In this document: one piece after another, positions 25,004 through 38,200 of the stretch | How the letters are laid out: each line of letters starts with the position of its first letter | How positions within the stretch are numbered: the first letter of the stretch is position 1 | NCBI GenBank assembly: GCA_964057225.1 | Contig: OZ059897.1 | Location: 9,734,001-9,798,000, forward strand | Direction: 5' to 3' | DNA from: Auanema rhodensis | Taxonomy: Eukaryota; Nematoda; Chromadorea; Rhabditida; Rhabditidae | DNA: 64,000 nucleotides | The notes under the pieces: generated by a model | Told to the model about the DNA's origin: nothing | The model's input: only the letters and a program-made list of their open reading frames with translations | Database searches by the model: none | Made by a program: the position numbers and the translations under genes

Positions 25004-27423
25004 CTAGATCTTCTCGTCAGGTTCGACCTCATCCCGAAGTCTGCCGGACGGATTGTTGGCATATCCACCGACCAATTCAACATTGTATCCCTGATTTGTG
25101 GTGACCATCTTGACACCGTGAGCCTGATTCCTCTGTCTCTCAGCTCCACGCTGGAATTCGGCAACACCAGCTCTGAATTCAGCCATTCGTCTTTCAAATT
25201 CCTGAGCCGATGGTCGGGAGAAGCTAGACAGCTGTTCTGGTGAATATCCTGCAGGCTTGACCTAGATTGAATATTGCAATAATATTAGAGGCAGAAACAG
25301 AAAATACCTCCTCGGGAGTCGGTCGGTAGAGGGTTTCAGACTCGTCACCGCTGACATCTATAGCAACCCGTGGACGATGAGCAGAAGCGGAATAAACCCG
25401 TAGTGGAGGCTGTGAATTTTGGAAATCAACTGCTACCGATGTTGCAGGTATATGGACTGAAACAGCAAAATTTGACTAGACGAAACATTGAATTCAAAAG
25501 ATATTCGATTTCATAGAAGTTTATTGACCTGGAGTGTGAGCTATTTGAATAGGGGCTGCTTTCTGGCGGTACGGCTGTTGAGCGGCAGGTGATGGCTGGT
25601 AAGTTTCTTTTGTATTTGTAGAATAAGATGATGCCTGATAGTTGGATTCCTGATTTTCGACTTTAGAGTCGTATGGGAGATCTTCCTGTAATTTCTTTGA
25701 TTTGAAACTTGTAAACATGTGTTAAATAAACCTCGGTATATGACGAGCTTGGTGATACTTCAACTTCTACTGGCTCAGCAGCAGGAGCTGACTTAGGTGC
25801 GGGACTGGGATGGTAGTCCGAAACTGGGGCACAATGAGAGCAAGTACCTACAAGTAAACACATAGTCATACAATGCTTCAGAGAAACGTCTGATTTATAC
25901 CTTGATTACCACGATGTCCTTTCGGTCCTGGTGGTCCTGGTGGTCCTTTTACTCCTTTTGCTCCCCGTTCGCCTTCAATTCCAACTGGTCCTGAAACTCC
26001 AGCGATACCTGGACTACCGTCTCTGAAAGAGAATGAGCGATTAGAAAATCTTTAAAGACTACATTGAATGAATGAATATAAGAATGCTCAAAGTCAAAAA
26101 GGTTTTTTTCAATAGTTACAAACAACTTCAAAGCAAACACATAGTTCGTTCTGATGGCATAAGTCAATACGAAGTTGTTCGATTCAAACATATGTATGTT
26201 TCCTATTTGATCCAAGTAAAAATGAAACAAAAAGTGATTGAAGTTGACTAAAAGTAAATGGGAGGAGTGTATTTGTTTCTTCTTTGCCTTCATTTCAAAT
26301 ATTGTTACTGTTGTTTTGATCTAATGAAATTATGTCGAATTTCTACTTGAAATGAAATTAATCATTTTTCAATCTTCAAGACAATTTCGCTGATTTAGTG
26401 AATTTTATGGTCAAAACCAGTCGATAGCATTGAAGAGAAACAGTTTTTTGGCTGATACCATTACTTGTTTATACAAATTATGTGAATAGTCAAGGAAAAC
26501 AGACTGAAGTTGTTATTTTTTCTTGGAATGTAAACGAATTCTCAAAGAATAGATTGATCAAAGTCACTTTTAAAAGCAATATGCTATAGTAAATCACTGT
26601 AGAAAATGAAAAATATAACTGAAATCATAGCAAACAGTTGGTAAAAAAATATTTTAATGTCAATATCAAGCCATAAATAGGGATTCTAGCTATAAATTTG
26701 AAGTGGTCCAGGATGACAAGGGGGGGGGGTGGATGTTGTTCTGTAGAAATGGAAAAGTAGAAAAAAGCCATTTGGAATGAGCTGTGATTGGAAATGATGA
26801 TAGATTTGTAATGTATAGTTGGGAATTGAATGAGAAATTCAAAAGACAAAAGCTACGATGATGCTTATTTGCAAACGAATAGAAGAAAGAAGCAGACTTT
26901 GGTTGAGAGAATAGTATGGAGAGATGAGAGAATAACAGATAGAGAGGATGAGGAGAGCAGGAGAGAAGAACTGTTTGAAAATGACAGAAGTGGAAAGAGC
27001 TGTTGAGAGTGGACATAATTCGTTATGTCTAGAAAGAATAAAAAACGGAAAAAGAAATGAAGATGGACGAAAACATGATGATAGATAAGGGTATGATAGA
27101 GAGGGACAAAGAATGAGCATATTATATAGAGAGAGAAATAGAGAGAGAGGGAGAGAGAGATGTGACTTAATCTGGAACAGCGTGAGAGCTGGAGCAGTTT
27201 TCCATAAAAAATTGAGAATGTTTAGATTTTGAGTACGAAGAGATGATGATGATGAAGAAGAAGAAACAGAAGAAGATGCGTCAGGACCAGGAGCAAAAGC
27301 ATAAGAGGATGAAAATTATATAAAACTAGATAAAGGAGAGAATGGAATAGTTTCATGTTTAAATCTTATGTTCTTTGATACATTAAAGAGACTGTTATCA
27401 ATAGAAGAAGACAAATACACAAG

Positions 27424-27507
<84 letters not shown>

Positions 27508-27972
27508 TAAGAGAGTAATAGAAGAAGAAAAAAAAGAAAATCTTGTCAGGAAAAGTATTATTTATCTTATTGAAAATAATTATGTTTGTATAGTTAAAAA
27601 AGAAATAAATGTATTAATAGAGAGAATGAAATGAAAATGATAATGAAAACTATAAGAGAGAGAGAGAAAGAGGAGAAAAGAAAAGTGAAAAATAGAAATA
27701 AATGGTGTAAAAGTATATCAAAACCATATATAGTTGGTTGTTTATTCGTCTTTTTACTGTTACGAGTGTATCAGAAAAGGTTGAACGCATAGTATTCATA
27801 AACTCAATAGATAAAAAGATATTTCATTATCAACTTTATATGTATTTACTATAGTCAAATCATGATTTTTTATATTTTTTGATTGATCTTGAACTCATAA
27901 TAAAAATCAAAAAAAAAGAACAATGAGGTAATGGAAAAATAAAATAAAAACATATAAAATAGAAAAAGAGAA

Positions 27973-28026
<54 letters not shown>

Positions 28027-29120
28027 TGAGAGAGAGAGATGAGCAAATGCAACCGTTCACCGTTTATGACATTCAACAAATGATACTACTTCAGCTGCTA
28101 TATCAGTTTTCCCACATTATAATAACATAATATGCTAATGGACTATAAGAAGCTGAAGTAAGCTTTGAAAGATGATGATGATGGTGATGATGATGGTGAT
28201 GATGATGATGATGATGACGATGACGAGGATGTTGAAGAGATAGAAGAATACTGAATGCTATTTTAAACAAAGAATAGTAAATAGAATACATATATAGTTA
28301 AGCTGACTAGGATAAGAAATAAGTTTAGTAGTAGTTTGCTTGTTTTCGATTAACGATTGAACCTGTTATGCTTGCATTTCATAGTCTGAACTAGACACAC
28401 AGCCGGCGTTCATCTGGCAACATACAGCCCTGACTGTGGCAAAAAAAACCGGTGTGAATTTCCTTGTTAATCAAGGTCAAAACAAAGAAAGAAGAGTTTA
28501 AAAAGATTTGAAAAATGAGACTAAAGAGCATTAAATATAAAAAAGATAAATGAATAAATGAATATTTCAATAACAAACAATATTTTTATCAAGTTTTCAA
28601 TTGATAGAAATAGCCCAATACAGAAAAAATAGAACATACATTCGTTCCTATACTAACGGTTATTGAAGAGCACAGTAAGGCATATTTCAATATAAATATT
28701 TTCTATTTTATTTTGATGAATTTTGATATAGTTAAGCTATAGTTAAGTATAACAAACTATATGAATATGTATATTGACAAAGTTGGTAAAGTTGGTAAAG
28801 TTGATAAAATAGGTTAGAATATGTAGAAAAATAAAATACAAAGAACAAACTATAATAAATTGATTAAAATCAATTATCAGCTTGTAAACAAACGAAATAT
28901 ATATAGAGAGATAATATAAGTCGGTTATGAAGATTACTTTTGGTAGGAATCGTATCAGCTGATATCAATAGTAAAGCATTTCTAAATAAGATTTGAAGAA
29001 GTAATTGATCACAACTTTGATTCAAATAGGCAAATACCAATAGTTGGTGATGGAAAGAGTAGGAAAGAGAGAGAGCAAAAGAGAGAGAGAGAGAGAAAGG
29101 AGTGGAGGGAAGAGTGAGAT

Positions 29121-29184
<64 letters not shown>

Positions 29185-30653
29185 GATAATAAAATTTTTT
29201 TTGGTAAAGATCCTAAATCCAACGATTTTAGAGATCAAATAGAGCAAAATGAGTGTTTCTTCATAAAAACAAAAAGTAATAAGATCAGTAATGTTATTAT
29301 TACTTTCAATTTTTGTTTTATTTTTGAAAAATTAGATGACAGCTGTCGCTAATTCAGAGTAAATTATCAAAAGAAACAGGTTTAAAGAGCAAGATTGATA
29401 CGATTTAACTCTAATATTTGTTGTAAAAAGAGAAAACGATATGAAGAAATAAGTTTTAAGTTTTCAAATTTTGTTTTCATCTATCTTGTCTTTTTAGTTT
29501 ATTTTCTTTATTATATAAGATCTTGATGATAGATAGATTTCAAACAAGATCTCAATGATTTTCTTCTTTTCACTAGCGTTCCTCTTCTTTTGTTTTTCTT
29601 TCGTTTAAGTGAAACTAAGGTAAAGAGAAGCCATCAAACTTTCTTTTCTTGTTCTTACTTTTTCTGATGTTTTTTCTTTCTTCTCATGTTTTTTTTTAAA
29701 AAAAAAGAAAGAAAAGCAACACATTACTAACCTTCCAGGTGATCCTGCCTTTCCTCTTGGACCGACCTGTCCTGAAATTAGAAACAATCACATAATCATA
29801 TATACTTTGCTATTTTTCAAGTTTTTGCAAAATAAAAAAATGTTATTTCAATACCTGGTCTTCCTGGCGGTCCTGGTGGAGCTCCGTTCAAAACTTTTCC
29901 CATATCTCCTGGTGGTCCTTGATCTCCGAAATCTCCTGGCACACCACGAATACCCATTGGTCCTGGTGGCCCGATGCGTCCTGGAATACCTGGTGTTCCC
30001 GGAATACCAGGGGTACTGAAAACATTAATTTTCGGATGATGATGAATGCAACTGCTAGCTACCCGGCATGTCCACGGAAACCTTTGGGTCCAGGATGTCC
30101 TGGGGGACCTGGAGGAGCTGGAGGGCATTTCTGGCATGGGGGCTCATTAGGCATATTAGGCATGACATATTTTCCAGGAATTCCATTACGTCCATTGGCT
30201 CCCACAAATCCAGGGAATCCTACAAAAAGCGATTAAACAAATCATGAAATTAGAAAATCGACCTGGTTTTCCATCTTCACCCACAGTACCAGGTGCTCCT
30301 GGAGGTCCTTGTTGACAACTACAACCTGCAATTAGAATTATTTGTTAAACGAAGTACTGAAAGTAAAACTCACATTTACCAGACACTGGTCGTCCATAGT
30401 TGTATTGTCTTTTGAATCGAGTTCCTTCTTGAGCAATCTGCTTCCAAATTTCATTACTATCCGTCTAAATGCGATGATTGTTATTGAAAAAACAAGAAGA
30501 ATTAAGAATATTCACTTGACACTTATGAAGTTGAGCTCTCATAATACTATTCATCCATTGAACTCTCATGCAAAATAATGGTAAAACGACCACTATTGTC
30601 ATAAGACAAACGGTTGAAAAAACCGTCGAAACGATAAGTCCCGTACGGGACAT
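25004..30653 (-). CDS. cuticle collagen with extended non-collagenous C-terminal tail
   Basis: About 12 exons give roughly 460 residues. The N-terminus has the membrane or signal-anchor segment of nematode cuticle collagens ([20 protein letters not shown]), then [14 protein letters not shown] and the subtilisin-type site RFKRQ. Short Gly-X-Y blocks are framed by cysteine motifs: [22 protein letters not shown] and finally GTCSHC. The Gly-X-Y domain is interrupted at [13 protein letters not shown] and KVLNGA. Past GTCSHC there are about 220 residues without Gly-X-Y. They start Pro/Ala/Ser-rich and end in a charged, probably helical segment ([19 protein letters not shown]) and [10 protein letters not shown]. 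Typical cuticle collagens end within 20-40 residues of the last triple helix. One intron of 3709 bases (26023-29731) splits the helix. The product is secreted by hypodermis and assembled into cuticle by analogy with the family. Confidence 0.9.
27428..27508. repeat. (GA)n microsatellite in the collagen intron
   Basis: About 80 bases of GA repeat with small interruptions. It reads as CU in the collagen pre-mRNA. Confidence 0.9.
27974..28039. repeat. compound (AT)n(GA)n microsatellite
   Basis: A TATATA run of about 29 bases directly followed by GA repeats, inside the collagen intron. Confidence 0.9.
28171..28228. repeat. (GAT)n trinucleotide tract
   Basis: GATGATGGTGATGAT-type repeats inside the collagen intron. 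The minus-strand poly-histidine open frame over it is an artefact. Confidence 0.85.
29065..29180. repeat. long (GA)n microsatellite in the collagen intron
   Basis: An interrupted GA tract of over 110 bases, ending in a pure run of about 55 bases. It reads as CU in the collagen transcript. Confidence 0.9.
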
Positions 30654-31566
30654 ATTCTTAATGAAAAATATTTTTTAAAAACTTAAAAATTAAAATTAAA
30701 ATGGTTTTAAACGGAAAAATGTAGTAAAACAAGAGAATACGCCAAGAATTAGTTATGCAAATGAAGAAAATCTTAAAGACGAGAATGACCTTGTGTGATG
30801 AGAATGTTGTTGTCAATCTTGTTACTATCTCATATCCTCGCATCTATCCATGTACTTTCTCATCTGTTTCTCTATCGTTATCCTCAATTTACTTTGAATT
30901 TCTCATTGATTATCTGTAGATATGAGGTTATAGTCATTTCCTTATATCAAGATATCTGTTCCATTTTCAACCTAATTCTTCTTTATATGTCAACTATGTC
31001 TGTACACAACTATCTATATATGTATATCTATCTTAACTATATACATATAGTTAAAAAACATATTTTAAAAATTAAATTGTTTTATTCTCATTGATGCCAT
31101 ATCTATTAAAGATAATATTGCCATTTGTTATAAGAAATACACACAGAAAAACAAAGAATGAGACAATCAAGAGCAAAAGAAATTATATACTATACATAGA
31201 AATTAAGTTATAATATACGATATTCAAGATTATAAATATAAAATATAATATGTATGTAGTTAGTAAAGTTCAAAAATTAAAGTTATATGTATACCTATCA
31301 ATATGATATACTTTTTTCTCTTATAATTACCATTAGAAGGAAAGATCATTATGTAAATTGCACAAAATTATGTGAAGCACAAGAACTATAATGATTAATA
31401 ATGATTTGTAATCAACTTTTTTAGAACAACAAATCCAAAAACATATAATTTTTTTGGATCAAAAAACGATATGTATGTTTTAATAAAGAATAAATAAGCT
31501 AATTAGAGTTTCTAATAATGATGCTTAAAAATATTTGTTTCCGTTTGCCTTTTTCTTTTTTCTCTT
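30654..31566. other. intergenic region upstream of the collagen gene
   Basis: AT-rich sequence between the collagen start and the neprilysin 3' end, both on the minus strand. A splice-acceptor-like CATTAAG lies three bases before the collagen ATG. No gene is seen. Confidence 0.55.
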
Positions 31567-34500
31567 TTACCATACTGAACAACGATTTGATGGATTCATC
31601 GCTGTACCAGCTGCACATTTGAAAGCAGCAGCAAATTCTGGTTGATTTTGAAGAACAATATTTACTCTGAAAAACAATAAAAATATAAATATGCTAATTA
31701 GAATAATGTATATAGGTTGTTGTTGTTGTTGTTTGCTAATTTACATATAACACTGCTACTGGTTTTCACGTGAACAGAGCACAATTCGTGAGCAGTTCAT
31801 TTTTTTCATTTTAATTTTCATTTTTTATGCGAACGGTTGCTATTTCTTTTCTTTTTTTTCTTATTTAAGTACTTCAAACTATACCTGTATCTTCCTGGAG
31901 AATGAGGATCCGTAAGAATCTGACGAATTGAGGATTCAGGAGTCATATGACCACACCAAGTCTAAATTTAAATATTTTTAGAATGATACGATAAGCATTC
32001 GACATACTTGTGAATATCCAATGAAAAACATCTGATCATTATCGAATTGCTCGAGTCCTGGAATACGTTCTTCGGCTCCATTTCTCTCCAAATATCTTTT
32101 GTAAGCCTAATAACAAATGAGTTAATTATGAAATTTCATACAGAAATACTTTGTAAGCTTCTTTGATTCCTCCATTATCAGCAATATTTTCTCCTTGAGT
32201 AAGCTTGCCATTGATTTTCAATCCAGTATTTGGTACTTCAATTGATCCATATTGTTCGACAATACACTTGGCTCTTTCGTCAAAACGTTCAGAAGTACTA
32301 GAATCCCACCAATCACGAAGATTTCCAATATCATCAAATTGACGTCCTGAATTAGTATGTAGAAATTGTTTTAATGAATAAATTGTAATACCTTGATCGT
32401 CAAATCCGTGAGTGATTTCATGTCCAATAACAGCTCCAATTCCTCCGTAGTTCAAGGCTTTTGGATAAGTATGATGGAAGAATGGAACTTGAAGAATAGC
32501 AGCAGGGAACACTAGATGATAAGCAATTAAGTTTTCAATTAATTCATCATAATACTTACTGATGGCATTCTTAATGCTGGAATAGAAAGCATTAACAGTA
32601 GCAGGGTTAGCTCCGAACTCAGTGCGATCAACTGGTTCCAAAAGTCGTTTGTATTGGAAGTTACTGGCATAACGAATTTGCTTGTTAAGCATCTGACTGT
32701 ATGAATCAGTTGGCTCTATTTGAAGCTGAAATTAGTTGAAATGTAAATTTAAAAAAGTACGAAGTAACATACATCCTTGTACCAGTCATCAAGTTTTTCA
32801 TCGTCAAGAATGAAATCTGGGAATCCAATTTGTTTAATAACCTCTTCAGCTTTTTTCTTGGCGAACTACAAATATTTCATCATTTTTCCCCCAAACAATA
32901 TTTTATAATGAAAACCTCTTTAGTATTTTTGTCCATCCATTCATTCTCAACTAACATGTTATGGAAAGCTTCTTGTAAGTCACCGATCATGCTCAATGTT
33001 GTATTTTTGGATTCCTAAACGAAAACGAAATGATTTCCTCCTTTAAACTATCTCATTACCTTATCGAAGTGACCTCTGACGTACATGGAACCCGAAGCAA
33101 ACATCATCTTTCCGTTTGTGCTAGAAACACAATCCTTCCATCTTGGAGCTTTTTCCTTACGTCCATACATATCACGAGCGAAATCCTTCAAAATGATCTC
33201 ATTATACATGGTCAAATTTTAAAAAATTCAAAACCTGAGCAATATCTTCATATTTTGATCCTATTTGCATACTCCATGAAGATGTATATCTCATCAAAAC
33301 GTAGTTAGTAATAATTCTTGGATCAGTAGATTGAAGTAATTCAGCAAGTCTTCAAAATAATTTTGTTTTAACTATATCATATAGCATAATATCTTCAAAC
33401 CTTCTGAAGTAATCAATTTCAGTTATAACAATTTCTGGATTTGTATCAAGATATTCATGAGTTTCAAATGGCATAACAGCACGGAAATATCTGTTCCAAT
33501 CCAACTGAAAGTTTTATTTCCATATAGTTAGATAGATCAAAATGTTCATTTACCAATGGGAACAGCTCGTTCAGATCAGAGAGCCGTCTTAAGTTGTAAA
33601 GTGCTGAGAAGTTACGACGTTCATCTTCAGGAACCTTTGAAGAAAAATAAAAAGTTGATACAATTGCTCAGATCAACTTACAGTAATATTAGCAAACTTT
33701 GTTTCAAATTGTAATAATTCCTCAACTTCAAGTTCAATTTTAGTTTCATTAACAGCCAGACCATTATCAGCAGTTAACAATTTAGTTTTATTAACTAATA
33801 ATGTTCGATATGCTTGAATTTGCTTAGTATATTTATCTTGATTAAGATAATAATCACGAGTAGAACTACCAAGTCCAAGACTTGATTGATCAAACTGAAA
33901 AGAAAAAAAAGTTTTTTTTTTTAATTTTTAGTTAACTTCATCATAATTAGCATATTTCATAAGTTTTTTTATTTCATTTTATGTTGTTATGACGTTGATA
34001 ATCGGTTGAATTCGCACGACATGCTTATTCAAACTTTGATCCCACCCACCTACCCAATTCTCTCAGCCCAATTTCGGCACCCCTCCCCTACCTCGTATTC
34101 CTTCAGAATTGTCTTAAAACATTTTTAGATCCTGTTTTTTTAAAAATAATATTATATAATAGCCTATTCTTATGAGAAGAAATATATATATTTTTAATAA
34201 AATTACATTTTGAACTCGTGAATAGACGGAAAAAGGCAGAATATTTTGATTTTATTTGAAAAAATGATAAAGAAAAGAGTAATATAGATTTATAACTCTC
34301 TCATTTTCTTTCTCTCTCTCAATATGCCCTTTTCTTTCTCTACAACTCAAATATAAACACATAGTTCAATGAAATGTAACAGTAGCATTCAAATTCAGAG
34401 ACAGGATTTTATTTATTTATTTTTATTTTAAAAAAAAAATTGAAATACCTGAATAAGACGTCTAGTCACATTCTTAATATCAGTTCCTACATATATATCA

Positions 34501-35221
34501 ATGAATACATCAGTACCTTAATGAATATATTTTTTTATAAAAAAATTAATGAAAATTCAATAGAAACCTCGAGAGCCGGCAATATGGATAAGTAGGTCAG
34601 TTAAATCAAAATGAGATTCTTCCCATAGTTGTGTATGTAACATTGGCCAATAGTTCATTGTCTAAAAAGAAAAATATGTGATTTCAACTGAATCAGAACG
34701 GTTGATGATCGTACAACAAGAGATTCTAAAAGCTCGGATGCTCCAACTTCATTCAGTTTACTCTCATCCATGCATCCTTTATAGATTGATCTTAGCATAT
34801 CAATAGCTTTTGATGCTGGCTTCTTATCAGATTCATATAAATCTTAAAAAGAAAAAGAAAATAATTTAATAGTTCAAATTATAAAAAATTACCTCTCATT
34901 TCCATTTGAATTTTTTCTCTAAGTTTTTGAAAATTTCCATATGAAGTTAAGTCTTTAGGAATAGGATTGTTAGAAACCCATTGACCACAAGCAAATTCAA
35001 AGAAATCATCGCATGGGTCAGCCTTTAAACAAAATTTAATTAAAAACATTATAAACATGTTTTATAATTACTGTAAGGTTTAGAGCATGTTTTAAATGCT
35101 TTGAAGCTTCTGTATATCCAGGAGAATCTCCTGTTGGATGTATATCATTAGCCAAAATCGGCATAAACGGAACCGCTATTGTGAAAGGCAACGTAAATAA
35201 TATTACCCCAATGTTCTTCAT
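31567..35221 (-). CDS. neprilysin-like zinc metallopeptidase (M13 family)
   Basis: About 18 short exons. The start at 35221 (two bases after a TTTTTTCTTAG acceptor) opens a signal peptide (MKNIGVILFTLPFTIAVPFM). The M13 N-terminal motif DPCDDFFEFACGQW follows. The catalytic C-terminal half has NAFYSSIKN, the zinc motif in VIGHEITHGFDDQG (two His ligands and the catalytic Glu), and the third ligand in GENIADNGGIKEAY. It also has MFFIGYSQTWCG, HSPGRYR and the C-terminal NRCSVW. All catalytic residues look intact. Family members cleave small peptides outside the cell, including neuropeptides. This one lacks the cytoplasmic N-terminal tail of mammalian neprilysin, so secretion or a cleaved leader is likely. 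One intron near 33900-34445 is unusually long for this gene and has no recognisable content. Nematodes have many M13 paralogues, so no orthologue is named. Confidence 0.92.
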
Positions 35222-38200
35222 CTCTAAGAAAAAAAAAATAATTTAGGTTTAAAGGAAAAGGAAACAAAATTGTGAGAAAGTGAAAAGTAAAAGAGTTGAA
35301 AGTAAATTGAAGACGAAGAAACAAAAAGAAAAACATACATATATCTGTTTTTGAAAGATATAATTCATAGATGTACATATATGTAGATGTATATGTCTTA
35401 TATAGTAAATAAAAAGAAAAAAAAACTAAGAAAAATATACTGAATATAAGAAAAAGAAGAAGAAAACGAATAGTAATAGAAGGAGAAGAAGATGAAGGAA
35501 AAGAAACAACGTTGTCTTCTTATATATTCTGATATTCTAAACAAACATGCTCATAAAAGTAAGTAAAAAAAAAGTTAAAAGTGAATACATTTGATGGAAT
35601 AAAATAGACAATGAACTATATTATTTAAACAAAATATGGAGAAAAATGAGATAGTAAACCTTATATATAAACATACAAAAGAATGAAAAAGTGGAACAGA
35701 ATATGAATGAAAGGAAACAACTTTTTCTATTCATCTCGATCTTTTTTATCATTTTCAATGATCTTTGTAAATATTATTCTTATTTATTTTATATTATAAA
35801 ACAATATAATATAATAGGTCATGATATATAACGATAACATAGCTATCATTATCGTTTCAGCTAACTATTCTACCTCAATCGACAACACACAACATACATA
35901 CAAACATTCAATACACGCTTACAACAAGCATGACGATTATACAAGTCAAGACAAGAAAAAAATCTAAGGAAAACCCACTATAAACCCTCCATTCCCCCCC
36001 CTCCTCTTCCACTCCCTTCTTCTTCATCTCTCTCTCTCTCTACAGCATTTTATTGCTCTACTACTCCGCCTCCAACCCCCCCCCCCCTCTGATGCACATC
36101 ATTCTCGATGATGTTCAGCTTCTTCTTCATCTTCTTCTTAAAACTGTTTTTTGCAATTTTGTTATTTCTTTCTATTTCACTCTTAATTAGAAATAATATA
36201 TTTTATTCTAAAAACAATTCATTTCATCTTAATGCGAAAGCGAATTGGAAAAATAGAAAAATATTTTAGCACAATATGAGAAAATCAAAAATTTATTATT
36301 TGATGGTTAATCAGTTAAAGAATTTCTCATGAAACATACAATACAAATCTTATACTCTCCTTTCCATTCTCTCTCTCTCTCTCTCTATCTCTTCCTCTTT
36401 ATAAGATATCCACTTCACAGAGAGAAGATCACGTAAGGAAATGAAAACAAACAACGGAATTAAGTGCTATTCTTTCCGTTTTGTAACTGATAATAACGAA
36501 GAAATAAAGAGAAAAAGACTGAATTTATCAAAAAAATTTACGAGAAAGACAAGTAAGTAGTCAAATCTGAAGCTGAAGTCATGATAGGTCACACAGAATT
36601 CAGTTGCTCAACTGTTCTTATAAGCAACTAATCAACTATTTTAAGGAAAATTTTATCTTAAGCATACAGATGGTTGGCATACAACCACAACAAGGTTAAA
36701 TGTACTTTTCTTGTTAAATACCATTAGAAGCTTAACAATGTGAAGAACGAAAAGCTGGAAAGGTGAAATAGCTCCAAAATGCAGTAAACTGAGTTCCTTG
36801 ACCAACAAGTTTTTCACTTTTTTAGTACCGAAAATCATTGAACAAATAATATTTTCATTGAAAATATATAAAAATAGTACAAAAGAGAATAAGAGTAGTA
36901 AAGTAGTTTTGAAGTACAACACAGTTCAACCTTGCTATTATCAAATAACCTTTCGACATAACTATAACTATGTATGATAAATAAAAACTAAAGAGCAAAG
37001 AGAGAGAGAGAGAGAAATGAAGAGAAAAAGAGTGAAAGAGAGAAAAAAATGAAGGGAGTGGCAAGAAGACAAGAACAAAAAGAGATAATTGAAAAATAAA
37101 AAACATATAAATGTAACACAAAGACAATACTATATAAAGGCTTAAATTTGGTATAGAAACCATAATACTACGATGATGATGCTGAATGATGAAACGAAAA
37201 ACGGCAACCGAGTCTTCTCCCCACACGGATTCACACATCCATGAAGGCAATTCTGGCAATTGCCAGCCCTTAAACCTCCTTCTACTGGTAGATCCGAGTG
37301 GTGTGGCCATTTGCTCAACATCGACGTCGTCATCATCATCATCAGCATCATGAGAAGAATGAGTTTCATGAGAAACAAAAAGAAGAAGAAACAGAATAAG
37401 GGGAATAAGAAAAGTAATTTTGCTCTTATAAACTATTTTAAAATTAAAATAAAAAAAAGAACAGAAAAATGCTCATTGATGTATAAGATTATAAGAAAAG
37501 ATTAAACAAAGCAGGATTTTCTAATTTTTTTGTCCAACAAATAAAAATTAGAAGTAATTAATTAATGTTTTAAAGAAAAAAAATTGGATAAAATACAAGG
37601 ACAAGTCACATAAAACGATTATAATCTGTTTAACATTCGATGTTTATCTACAGTAAGAAAATCCATTTTTATGCAAGATTTTGAAGGAATTTCATTGTAA
37701 AGGCATAATAGAATAAGCTTTTTCATAAAATATTCAGATTATAACTAGAGAATTGAGTAGTTTTTACTACTTAATTACATGAAACATACATGAGCAAAGT
37801 TGACAAATATTGATATTATATTGCTATTATCAGGGTTTAGATATAGAGGTCAGGCATCTGCTGTACCAGACAACGGTAAATGAAGTCTGGAGAAGTCAAG
37901 TCACAGACCTAGACCTCTTTTGTAGTGCCAGAGGCGATTAGGGTCAACATGATTTTCAGATGTGTGTTCGCTGCTCTCATTCTTTCTTATATGTTTGCTC
38001 ATCGTCTCAGACATTCATTTCTATCCCACAACTCATCCCTCTCCAGCTCTTCCTCTCTCTCTCTGTCTCTTTATATCTTTTCATCTCCTCATTTCTCCAT
38101 ATCTCTATCTAATTCCTTTGCTCTCTTTCTGATTGTAGCATAAGTTGTTTCGTGTCCATCTTGACCACTACACTTCTCCTTTTTGTTCAAATTTTCCTCC

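Larger units (their letters stand above)
26023..29731 (-). other. 3.7 kb collagen intron rich in simple repeats
   Basis: The donor follows codons for AGSPG near 29732 and the acceptor CTCTTTCAG precedes GDGSPG-type codons at 26022. The other introns of this gene are mostly under 100 bases. It holds GA tracts at 27428-27508, 28003-28039 and 29065-29180, an AT run at 27974-28002, a GAT tract at 28171-28228 and a GC-richer patch near 28395-28450. No nested gene is recognised on either strand. Confidence 0.75.

Noticed and set aside
27860-28079. Overlapping minus frames of 66-69 codons in the collagen intron
   Set aside because: These are translations of the compound AT/GA microsatellite.
36855-37310. 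151-codon minus frame overlapping the small cysteine ORF
   Set aside because: The second half is a pyrimidine-repeat translation. The first half has no leader or motif, so the alternative frame at 37142-37378 was preferred, weakly.
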